29,990 nt of DNA from a virus. The notes below the pieces were generated by a model. That model saw only the letters and a list, made by a program, of their open reading frames with translations. It did no database searches and was not told the origin of the DNA. The DNA lies in the IMG/VR virus record IMGVR_UViG_3300044825_000054, positions 1 through 29,990 of that record. The stretch is one strand, 5' to 3'. Made by a program: the position numbers and the translations under genes. Shown piece after piece: positions 1 to 5,748 of the stretch. The stretch's first letter is position 1. Each line of letters starts with the position of its first letter.

Positions 1-747
1 TTCGGTCAGTTCCTTTATCTTGGCATCCAGTTGCAAATACTCCAAAGCATTTTTGTCTGCTTCGGAATCCTCTATGATTACTTGTTCAGTTTTTGTACGT
101 TCTTTTTTTATACCAACGCATCCAATCTCACCAGTTGCGTCGTAGTATTTACAATAGAACTTACAGTAAGACTCATCTCGTTCAGGTGCTGGTGCTACCT
201 GTGATTCCTTGACAGCCTCCAACCAAGAGAGGGCTTCTAAAGCGATAGAAGAATCGTACTTCTCTGAGTGGACCTTTATATCTCTCTCATCACCGTCTCT
301 TGGTATGGCGACTAAGTGAACATTCTGAACCTTCCCCAATCCAGATTGTTCAATCAGGTAGCCGTAGGTTTGCACCTGCCAGCGTTGTTGCTCTGAAGGA
401 AAGTACGCAAGGTTTTTAGCCTTGACGGTCTTCCAATCGATTACATCACCCGTGTCCGGTAGGTAGCAATCGACGTGTGCTTTCATTCCGTTGTATTCAA
501 CTTCGGATTCCAGCATCACTCCTATATGTTTATCTAGCGCCTTCTCTATGGCGCTGTGTATGGCTGTTCCCATAATGGCAGCCAACTTCAACTCATTGTC
601 ATTAGTCTCAGGCTGGTCATTTAGTTTGTACCAAACTTTACGACGGCAGCCACCTAACTCTGATGGTCCTACCTGTACCTGTGTAGACCTAGGCCTAGCA
701 TTCTCTTTGGCGTGAAGCGCCTTGATAAGTAAATCTTTTATGTCCAT
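1..747 (-). CDS. Cas4/RecB-like PD-(D/E)XK exonuclease (3' end cut by window)
   Basis: I read 249 codons running off the left edge; the C-terminus is missing. The protein has a PD-(D/E)XK nuclease layout: GTAIHSAIE (His64), HVDCYL (Asp93), VIDWKTVKAKN (Asp104, Lys106) and QVQTYGYL (Gln125, Tyr128). Four cysteines (Cys34 in GGCRRKVWY; Cys195, Cys199 and Cys210 near the end) are placed as in the Fe-S cluster of Cas4 and AddB-type nucleases. Such enzymes trim DNA ends in phage recombination or replication. No CRISPR array or cas gene is near, so this is a stand-alone phage nuclease. It overlaps the 62-aa gene upstream, which ends at 738. An in-frame ATG at 762 is an alternative start; an in-frame TAA lies just beyond it. 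The family call is strong; the exact substrate is unknown. Confidence 0.85.
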   Translation of the reverse strand, partial: MDIKDLLIKALHAKENARPRSTQVQVGPSELGGCRRKVWYKLNDQPETNDNELKLAAIMGTAIHSAIEKALDKHIGVMLESEVEYNGMKAHVDCYLPDTGDVIDWKTVKAKNLAYFPSEQQRWQVQTYGYLIEQSGLGKVQNVHLVAIPRDGDERDIKVHSEKYDSSIALEALSWLEAVKESQVAPAPERDESYCKFYCKYYDATGEIGCVGIKKERTKTEQVIIEDSEADKNALEYLQLDAKIKELTE

Positions 748-926
748 AGTTTGTCCTGCCATCTCGTAAATGTAATGTTACCAAACAATAACCCTATTTG
801 AAATACTGTTGCCTGGTGTCTTGCTTCAGGCATAGCAAATACTTTGTAGTAATCAATACCGATACTCCAGTTACTGGTGTAATGACGGTTGATATGTAGT
901 GAATATCTTTTAAAATCTTTTCTCAT
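738..926 (-). CDS. Small conserved-looking phage protein, 62 aa
   Basis: Unrecognised 62-residue protein, rich in aromatic residues, with a C-terminal segment FQIGLLFGNITFTRW that looks like the beta-strand end of small phage proteins of unknown function. The open frame extends upstream to 962, but that extension lies inside the preceding 51-aa gene in another frame. The ATG at 926 has AAGGAA 5 bases upstream and overlaps the previous stop as ATGA, so I chose it. Its end overlaps the start of the Cas4-like nuclease by about 10 bases. Position suggests the early/middle operon. No signal peptide or clear membrane segment is seen. Confidence 0.6.
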   Translation of the reverse strand: MRKDFKRYSLHINRHYTSNWSIGIDYYKVFAMPEARHQATVFQIGLLFGNITFTRWQDKLWT

Positions 927-1078
927 CCAAGTTCCTTGATGATTGCTTGGATGGTGTAGCAAGGATAAAACCTTTTACAAGTACGGCATTGTGAAGTTGG
1001 CTTACCTTCAGGTGAATGCAATCTAACAACAGCAAGAAGAGCACCATCTGTTTTAGATAGTAATTCCTCGTGTGTCAT
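923..1078 (-). CDS. Small Cys-containing phage protein, 51 aa
   Basis: Too short for many gene finders, but a clear 51-residue frame exactly fills the gap between the protease and the 62-aa gene. It starts at an ATG overlapping the protease stop (TGATG) and ends with a TGA overlapping the next ATG (ATGA). The sequence carries LLAVVRLH, then CRTCKRFYPC and YTIQAIIKEL. The Cys-x2-Cys...YPC-x-TI-x-x-I pattern matches small proteins I know from actinobacteriophages, which are often annotated as hypothetical. Cys31, Cys34 and Cys40 could bind a metal together with a His or another ligand. Function unknown. Confidence 0.75.
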   Translation of the reverse strand: MTHEELLSKTDGALLAVVRLHSPEGKPTSQCRTCKRFYPCYTIQAIIKELG

Positions 1079-1641
1079 CAGTACTCCCGTCGTTGAGTAA
1101 CCAACTGTATTGGTGGGTGAGTATTGACGTCAAGCACTGACGCAATCTCAACGGACTTCTCGGCGTGTTGTTCTGGTTTTAGAGCAAGTGAATTACTTGT
1201 AAGACCAGCAAGATAACCAAGAGCAAACTGCCCACCAGTGCCAAGACCGTAGATACCAAGTTTGCTTTGGATGAACGAGAGGTCTGTCGCAACGTGGAAT
1301 AGGTTGCCAGCAAACGCAACAAGGTAGTCGAACCCTGAGTCTTTTTCTTTGTTCGCTTCATATGGGTCATATCCGTTATCTTTGAATGCTTTGACTATAG
1401 ATGGAAGAACTTTCTTACCCATCCAATGCACGGGGTCTGCACCTTTGTAGATGGGCGGAGTCCAGTTGTAGGCGAGAATATCTCCAGGCCGCGAGTCACC
1501 GACGATGCCTAGCAGATACTTACCCACGGAGACTATCTTCGGAACGGCAGTTGAGATAGTTCGGAGATTATCTTCAGTTACTTGGGAATCCGCTGCTAGA
1601 ATACAGCGGTCATCTAGTTGGATTCCAACGAGTGTAGTAAT
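1078..1641 (-). CDS. Proteasome beta / HslV-like Ntn-hydrolase protease, apparent ATT start
   Basis: A 187-residue protein beginning TTLVGIQLDDRCILAADSQ after the initiator. This matches the N-terminus of HslV and proteasome beta subunits: catalytic Thr (residue 2, exposed after Met removal), the AADS Asp (18) and VPKIVSVGKYL with Lys35 where HslV has Lys33. GIVGDSRPGD corresponds to the family's GFAGG segment, and GLGTGGQFALGYLAG to its GSGG...AL helix. The catalytic N-terminus is only complete if translation starts at ATT (1639-1641). No ATG, GTG or TTG lies between an in-frame TGA and this codon, and GAGGAAAGGA sits 7 bases upstream. The next possible start, GTG at 1527, would remove the active site. 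No HslU-type ATPase is seen in the window. Targets are unknown; host-protein turnover or virion maturation are guesses. Confidence 0.88.
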   Translation of the reverse strand: MTTLVGIQLDDRCILAADSQVTEDNLRTISTAVPKIVSVGKYLLGIVGDSRPGDILAYNWTPPIYKGADPVHWMGKKVLPSIVKAFKDNGYDPYEANKEKDSGFDYLVAFAGNLFHVATDLSFIQSKLGIYGLGTGGQFALGYLAGLTSNSLALKPEQHAEKSVEIASVLDVNTHPPIQLVTQRREY

Positions 1642-1648
1642 CGGTAGG

Positions 1649-1658
1649 TCCTTTCCTC
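1649..1658 (-). promoter_or_regulatory. Shine-Dalgarno site that sets the ATT start
   Basis: On the minus strand the sequence reads GAGGAAAGGA, followed after 7 bases by ATT ACT ACA. Spacing and strength are those of a normal ribosome binding site, and the encoded protein begins exactly where HslV-family proteins begin. This supports initiation at AUU rather than at a downstream GTG. Confidence 0.75.
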
Positions 1659-1681
1659 AGAGAAAAAAGTTTACTACCAGT

Positions 1682-1708
1682 CGGCGTGTCCGATTCGGAG
1701 ACACGCCG
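1682..1708. terminator. Perfect 9-bp hairpin, terminator-like on the plus strand
   Basis: CGGCGTGTC (1682-1690) pairs perfectly with GACACGCCG (1700-1708) around a 9-base loop. On the plus strand it is followed by TTTCTTTCT, as in an intrinsic terminator. On the minus strand it lies in the untranslated leader of the protease gene and is followed only about 12 bases later by six Ts. No plus-strand gene is recognisable to its left, so it could block antisense transcription into the zinc-ribbon gene or be a leader structure. Confidence 0.55.
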
Positions 1709-1714
1709 TTTCTT

Positions 1715-1743
1715 TCTACAATATGAGCGTCAGCGAATATATA
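1715..1743 (+). promoter_or_regulatory. Candidate promoter for the zinc-ribbon gene
   Basis: TCTACA (1715-1720) and TATATA (1738-1743) are separated by 17 bases and each match four of six bases of the bacterial -35 and -10 consensus. Transcription would begin near 1750 and lead into the only plus-strand gene. The match is imperfect, so this is a suggestion only. Confidence 0.35.
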
Positions 1744-1744
1744 A

Positions 1745-1800
1745 GAGGGCGCCTACGGCGTGACCGGCGCCCTCCCAACTGCGAGGCGCTCGACGCGCCT
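1745..1800. promoter_or_regulatory. GC-rich double hairpin region
   Basis: GAGGGCGCC (1745-1753) pairs with GGCGCCCTC (1766-1774), a perfect 9-bp stem with a 12-base loop. Immediately after, AGGCGC (1784-1789) pairs with GCGCCT (1795-1800) around TCGAC. The stretch is much more GC-rich than its surroundings. In minus orientation the first stem is followed by TTATATATT, which could terminate leftward transcription. In plus orientation it would lie in the 5' leader or extreme N-terminus of the zinc-ribbon gene. It does not fold as a tRNA by eye. Confidence 0.5.
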
Positions 1801-2044
1801 AGCCGAGCAGTCAGTGGTTTTCCGTCTACTCCGGCTGCTTACAAACAGACCGACTCTACCGCCGATACAGGCATCTGATTTGCGTTCCATTGGTCCGACA
1901 CACGCCTGTGTCTGTGGCTGTACAGTTTTCTCTACCTTTGTTCAGTTTGAAGATTACGACATATCCTGGTGGGCTTTAGATGTCCAGTGTGCTAACTGTG
2001 GCAATCTATTAAAGGCTCCCTGTCCAGTCGATAAACCTAATTAA
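1760..2044 (+). CDS. Zinc-ribbon protein on the opposite strand (start uncertain)
   Basis: The convincing part is the last 55 or so residues: GPTHACVCGCTVFSTF, then FEDYDISWW, then CANCGNLLKAPCPVDKP. This CxC...CxxC layout with an acidic/aromatic middle is the small zinc-ribbon protein often found in actinobacteriophages (typically a CPCG half, an FEDYEI-like stretch and a CALCG half). Its role is unknown; nucleic-acid or protein binding is inferred. The frame opens at GTG 1760 inside a hairpin loop, giving 94 aa, but the first 35-40 residues are atypical and from GC-rich DNA. TTG at 1880 or another internal start is quite possible. It is the only convincing plus-strand gene in the window and converges with the lysis genes. 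Confidence 0.7.
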   Translation: MTGALPTARRSTRLAEQSVVFRLLRLLTNRPTLPPIQASDLRSIGPTHACVCGCTVFSTFVQFEDYDISWWALDVQCANCGNLLKAPCPVDKPN

Positions 2045-2050
2045 AGGCAT

Positions 2051-2091
2051 AAAAAAAGAAGCCCTGAGGATTTCTCCCCAGGGCCTTTATT
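2051..2091. terminator. Bidirectional intrinsic terminator between convergent genes
   Basis: GCCCTG (2061-2066) pairs with CAGGGC (2079-2084), with a further two G-C pairs inside after one mismatch. On the minus strand the stem is followed by TTCTTTTTTTAT, a strong terminator for the late operon. On the plus strand it is followed by CTTTATT and would end the zinc-ribbon transcript. It sits in the gap between the two converging genes. Confidence 0.85.
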
Positions 2092-2107
2092 GCCTCGCAG
2101 TGGCTAA

Positions 2108-2314
2108 CTACTTCAATCCAAATTCCTTCTCTGCTCTATCTGCCCACTTGACAGCAGGTGCTGCGATACTGCCGATGAGGATTGCATACTCAGGTGCTAC
2201 ATCTCCTGCCAATGCAATGCCCATAGTTACAGCAGATGCAAGGACGGCACGTAGGTACGACTTAAACGCAGCCTTAAATTCCTTGCTTTTTAACTTCTTG
2301 ATTAACTTGTCCAT
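2108..2314 (-). CDS. Small membrane protein, holin candidate
   Basis: 68 residues: a Lys-rich N-terminus (MDKLIKKLKSKEFK), then two hydrophobic segments, about 23-38 (AVLASAVTMGIALAG) and 42-58 (PEYAILIGSIAAPAVKWA), and a short charged tail. Size, two membrane segments, basic end and position directly after the peptidase gene (its ATG abuts that gene's TAA) fit a holin that permits endolysin release. This is by location and topology, not by a recognised family signature. It is the last gene of the late operon before the terminator. Confidence 0.65.
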   Translation of the reverse strand: MDKLIKKLKSKEFKAAFKSYLRAVLASAVTMGIALAGDVAPEYAILIGSIAAPAVKWADRAEKEFGLK

Positions 2315-2782
2315 TTAGTCTCCTTTAGGACTTGGTACATCTTTCTTGACCGCCTTCTTTTTGAACTTGGCTTTTACCTTACTGCCAATAGACGGCTTTC
2401 CCATCCAAGCAAACCAAGGACTGGTGTCCTTAGAACATTCTGCTTTGATGGAAATATGTAGGTGCTTCTCGTGACGATTCGGTCCGGTGTAATCGCGCTC
2501 GCCATTGCGAGCAGACCAGATTCGACTATTGAATATTAGGTAATCCACCCGCTTGTCAGATTTCAACTGCTCAAAGATTTCTCTGCAGTCTATCCCGCTA
2601 TGTGGGTCGTGGGTTAAATCAGCAGCCAACCCTGAGTTATGGTCAGAGTTTGGGTTCTGTCTTATATGAGCAGCAGATGGAAGCAACCCATCACTAGCCT
2701 TGTTCCGCTTAGGAGCAATCGCAGTCGCTTGTCTCAGTACAGCAATCGCAGCAGGACTGGCAACTTTCACAAGTTTCTTCAT
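2315..2782 (-). CDS. Peptidase M15-like endolysin
   Basis: 155 residues carrying SDHNSGLAADL (His48, Asp55) and HEKHLHISI (His107, His109). This is the SxHxxGxAxD ... HxH zinc-binding pattern of M15 D-Ala-D-Ala peptidases and related phage endolysins. Such enzymes cleave peptidoglycan cross-bridges, so the product is the probable endolysin. No N-terminal signal peptide is evident. The C-terminal 25 residues are very Lys-rich (KVKAKFKKKAVKKD) and might bind the anionic cell wall in place of a separate binding domain. It is flanked on both sides by small membrane proteins, a typical lysis cassette. Confidence 0.87.
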   Translation of the reverse strand: MKKLVKVASPAAIAVLRQATAIAPKRNKASDGLLPSAAHIRQNPNSDHNSGLAADLTHDPHSGIDCREIFEQLKSDKRVDYLIFNSRIWSARNGERDYTGPNRHEKHLHISIKAECSKDTSPWFAWMGKPSIGSKVKAKFKKKAVKKDVPSPKGD

Positions 2783-2986
2783 TCATTTCCTTATCGCTTC
2801 TTTTACTAGGTCGGTTAGTAGGTCAACCTTCTCTTCCAAGGCGTTGACTTTATCCTTGATACTTGACCCACCATTGGGCTTTAGTTCAGATAGATAGTGC
2901 TTAGTCAAATGCTTTACTCCCATTGACAATGCTCCAATGAGGGTAGTGGCGGATACGGCTAATGCAGCCCAATCAGCAGGGGTCAT
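2783..2986 (-). CDS. Small membrane protein with coiled coil, second lysis-cassette membrane protein
   Basis: 67 residues. Residues 5-25 (DWAALAVSATTLIGALSMGV) form one probable membrane helix. The C-terminal half (KDKVNALEEKVDLLTDLVKEAIRK) has heptad-like hydrophobic spacing typical of a coiled coil. Single-span proteins with a cytoplasmic coiled coil next to an endolysin are common in phages of Gram-positive hosts, where they are called holin or holin-like. It abuts the peptidase gene. Which of the two membrane proteins is the holin cannot be decided here. Confidence 0.6.
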   Translation of the reverse strand: MTPADWAALAVSATTLIGALSMGVKHLTKHYLSELKPNGGSSIKDKVNALEEKVDLLTDLVKEAIRK

Positions 2987-3004
2987 TTACTGGCTCCTTG
3001 TAAG

Positions 3005-5200
3005 TTATACGCTTCTTATGGTCACCAACAGAACGCCACCAAACCCCGAGAATCTTTTATCGGTAGGTGTGCGGTTGATGAAATCTATTTCCTCTATTAG
3101 ACCGACGTAAGATTCACCGGTTCTAAAGTCTTCTACTCTGATGGTGTCTCCATTGTTTTCAATGGTTTCTAATTGTGTCATTCTCTGCCAAGCAGACCCT
3201 TCATAACCAACCATTACTCCAAACTTATCCATCTCGTGGTCAAAGCAGAGCGCTGGATATTGAATTAAACGTTGACGAGGAACGGCAGGTAAAGCCTTGA
3301 CTTGGTATCCAGTAAAGACTGGCGTCTTAGTACTGTCATTGCCAACATTAAATGTAAACTTAAATCCTAGATACTGCTGTGGTGTGGATGGATATGCGGT
3401 TCCAATCTCACCTACTGCATCACCTTGAGCAAATGAACCAAGACCAAACTCAGTGCCATCTTCAGTTACTGACTTAATTTCTATAGAGCCATTAGTTGTA
3501 TCAAACTGCGGAAGTAATAGTTTGAATCGCTTTAACTCCAAAGTGTTATATCGGATGTAGCCAGTTTGAAGATATCCAGAAGAAACATACCTGGTAGCAC
3601 TTTCAATATAAACTTTTCCATTTGTACCAGTTGCATTGGTGCAGAAAGCCAATCTGTCTGTACCATTAACGAAAGCACAGGCAGTGGTGTATCTTCCAGT
3701 TTCTGATGCGTAATAAGTATCCCAAGCATATGGGAATATCAAAGTTCCTAAAGATGTTCCTAGGTCAATACGGGTAGTTCCAGGAGCGCCATCAACGTTA
3801 GTAGCACACCAAACAAAACGGTCCCTAGCAGCAAAGTCATAGACTGGTTGCTCTGAGGTAAATAGCAATGGACCATAGGCTAAAGAACCATCATCAGATA
3901 CTGCCGATACTCGAACACCCTTGGTTGTACCAATCATCATATAGCCAAGGTAGTAATAAATCTTATAGATAAGTTCTCCAGCAGGCATCTCAGCAGCAGT
4001 AATAGCGCTGGTTAAGGTAGGCATAGTTCCATTAGAAGCCAAGGTAAACTTCTGGATATTGGACTGGCTACCTGAGAATCCGGTGACATAAATAGCAGCA
4101 CCGCTTGATGTGATGCTGGTATATATAAAGTCATCTACTGGGTGGGTATAGACAGCAGTAGGTAAAGCAGATGCTGTAGTTGAAATTTCAAATACTTTGT
4201 TATTGATACAAGCAACTATACGTTCCTTTGTAAACTCTATGACAGCATTATCAACTATAATTGATGTGGTCTTGAACATTTCTGTTGGCGCCACAGTATC
4301 GTCATCATTGAGTAACTTCTTATACATAGCGGTCTTATCCGTACCCGCATCATCAATCAAAGAAATCCAGTAGGCATATACGCCATCATCGCAGAGCGCA
4401 TAGACCTTATAGGCACCAGATGTTGCATAATCTTGGAAGTGAGTTTGATTGCTATAGGCAGTTCCAGCAGGGCTAACAGGCGTAGAAGTTACATTAGATG
4501 CAGTCTTAGCATAGGAAAAAGTATTAGCAGTAACAGCAGTAATCGTATAAGTACCGTTGAATGTAGCATCCACCCCAGATACTTCTACGGTCATACCTAC
4601 GGCAAAGCCGTGAGCAGTGGCAGTAAGGGTTGCCACGTTAGAGGTTAGAGCCTTATTGGTTACGCTTGCTGTGATTGTTGGGTAAACCTTGTCAATGTCA
4701 TAGCCATCAAGCAGTAGGCAACCGTCGTAAGTATTACCACTCTTTGTCCACTTGATTGAACGTAGATGCTGGTCTGGTTTGCCATTGCTATTTATATTAG
4801 CCGTAGTTTGGTGACCTGGGTCTACATCATAAATCAAAGTAGCCTGTCCTCTAGTCCAGACGTCTACACCTTTAGATTCGGTGTATTGGAATCTAAGTCC
4901 TTCATCCTGTGCTGGCTCAAAGTAAGTTATGCCCATTCCAAGATGAAATGATGATTGGCTACGGAACCACCAACCAGTAAGAGACTGTTCGCCTGCTTCT
5001 CTAGTCTGGTCGTACTGTTGTTTACGATACTGAGCAGTGACGCGACGGTAAGGAGAGTCATCAGAGGTCTGTAGAAAGAATGGCTGACCAGCAATGGCTA
5101 TGTCATAGGCTTCACCAGAAGCCGTATAGTTTGTAGCGCCTGCTGGATTGGAAAGTGTATACGGAATACCTTCCGTAATGTCATCGCCGTATGGGGCCAA
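3005..5200 (-). CDS. Large tail protein with inserted FCCH/Ig-like module
   Basis: 731 residues, the largest tail protein seen. The N-terminal 130 residues contain SLTGWWFRSQSSFHLGMG and GVDVWTRGQATLIYD, a pattern I associate with actinophage minor tail proteins. Residues about 178-248 form a separate beta-rich module (NVATLTATAHGFAVGMTVEV ... FNGTYTITAV) like the FCCH/Ig-like repeats often inserted in phage tail proteins. The middle has recurring short beta-strand blocks (YALCDDGVYAYWISL, YIGTTKGVRV-like) that suggest a beta-propeller. Size and position would suit a tail nozzle or hub of a short-tailed phage, but no enzyme or receptor motif is visible. Confidence 0.7.
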   Translation of the reverse strand: MAPYGDDITEGIPYTLSNPAGATNYTASGEAYDIAIAGQPFFLQTSDDSPYRRVTAQYRKQQYDQTREAGEQSLTGWWFRSQSSFHLGMGITYFEPAQDEGLRFQYTESKGVDVWTRGQATLIYDVDPGHQTTANINSNGKPDQHLRSIKWTKSGNTYDGCLLLDGYDIDKVYPTITASVTNKALTSNVATLTATAHGFAVGMTVEVSGVDATFNGTYTITAVTANTFSYAKTASNVTSTPVSPAGTAYSNQTHFQDYATSGAYKVYALCDDGVYAYWISLIDDAGTDKTAMYKKLLNDDDTVAPTEMFKTTSIIVDNAVIEFTKERIVACINNKVFEISTTASALPTAVYTHPVDDFIYTSITSSGAAIYVTGFSGSQSNIQKFTLASNGTMPTLTSAITAAEMPAGELIYKIYYYLGYMMIGTTKGVRVSAVSDDGSLAYGPLLFTSEQPVYDFAARDRFVWCATNVDGAPGTTRIDLGTSLGTLIFPYAWDTYYASETGRYTTACAFVNGTDRLAFCTNATGTNGKVYIESATRYVSSGYLQTGYIRYNTLELKRFKLLLPQFDTTNGSIEIKSVTEDGTEFGLGSFAQGDAVGEIGTAYPSTPQQYLGFKFTFNVGNDSTKTPVFTGYQVKALPAVPRQRLIQYPALCFDHEMDKFGVMVGYEGSAWQRMTQLETIENNGDTIRVEDFRTGESYVGLIEEIDFINRTPTDKRFSGFGGVLLVTIRSV

Positions 5201-5210
5201 GACTTACTCC

Positions 5211-5444
5211 TTACTTGGTAAGTGCTGCGATTTCTTCTGCGGTTAGTCCAAGTGCTGCTAGTTTAGATTCGGCAGCAGCCTTTGCGTCAGCCTTTGCTTG
5301 CTCTTCAGCGAGGCGCTCTGCCTCTGCTTGAGCAAACGCAGCAGCATCTGCATCACGCTGGGCTAGTTCTTCTGCGGTAAGAGTTACGATTTCAGTCTTA
5401 CCAGTAGAGCAGTCAACTACTACCTTTGTAGGTACTTCAGTCAT
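5211..5444 (-). CDS. Small Ala/Glu-rich coiled-coil protein
   Basis: 77 residues. After MTEVPTKVVVDCSTGKTEIV the protein is an almost uninterrupted Ala/Glu/Gln helix (AEAERLAEEQAKADAKAAAE), ending LGLTAEEIAALTK. Short proteins of this design, a small strand region then a long helix, commonly accompany tail-fibre genes in phages, but the role is not established. It overlaps the upstream gene by 8 bases, implying coupled translation with it. Confidence 0.65.
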   Translation of the reverse strand: MTEVPTKVVVDCSTGKTEIVTLTAEELAQRDADAAAFAQAEAERLAEEQAKADAKAAAESKLAALGLTAEEIAALTK

Positions 5445-5748
5445 TTATTTCTCCTAATGGTTTGTGTTCTTCATTTGTGCAAGTCCAAAGACAAGTATCT
5501 TCATCTAGTACAGCCTCTTCGTGACACTTCGGAGGAATGAATGCGTCACGGTTTGAGTCATATGTATAGCCAATACCTGCATAGTTCTTACGGATTCGAC
5601 CATTGTATGAAGTCTGAACCCAGGTTCCTCCTAAACCAAGTTCGTTAGCAAGGAACTCTTGAGCAGTGTTTGTATGTTCATAGTAATCATTTACTACTAG
5701 AACTTGTGTGACGATATTGTTTTCGTCAATCTGAGCATAGTGTGCCAT
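5437..5748 (-). CDS. Conserved phage protein of the AHYAQIDENN type
   Basis: 103 residues, starting MAHYAQIDENNIVTQVLVV and containing GGTWVQTSYNGRIRKNYAGI and a DAFIPPKC segment. This small protein is widespread in aquatic phages (cyanophages, pelagiphages and uncultured freshwater phages), usually near tail genes. Its function is unknown to me. Several Cys (CHEEAV, TCLWTC) may bind metal or form disulfides. Its ATG is next to the stop of the glycine-rich tail protein (5748). Confidence 0.75.
   Translation of the reverse strand: MAHYAQIDENNIVTQVLVVNDYYEHTNTAQEFLANELGLGGTWVQTSYNGRIRKNYAGIGYTYDSNRDAFIPPKCHEEAVLDEDTCLWTCTNEEHKPLGEIND

Noticed and set aside
738-962. Longer 74-aa version of the 62-aa gene
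   Set aside because: The extra 12 codons are inside the 51-aa gene and lack a ribosome site; ATG 926 has a good one.
1179-1370. 63-aa frame inside the protease gene on the same strand
   Set aside because: Another frame inside a well supported gene, with no ribosome site of note.
1505-1726. Plus-strand frame opposite the protease start and leader
   Set aside because: It lies across the protease N-terminus and the hairpin; sequence has no recognisable feature.
1682-1810. Possible tRNA in the hairpin cluster
   Set aside because: Stem sizes and spacing do not give a cloverleaf and no T-loop consensus was found on either strand.
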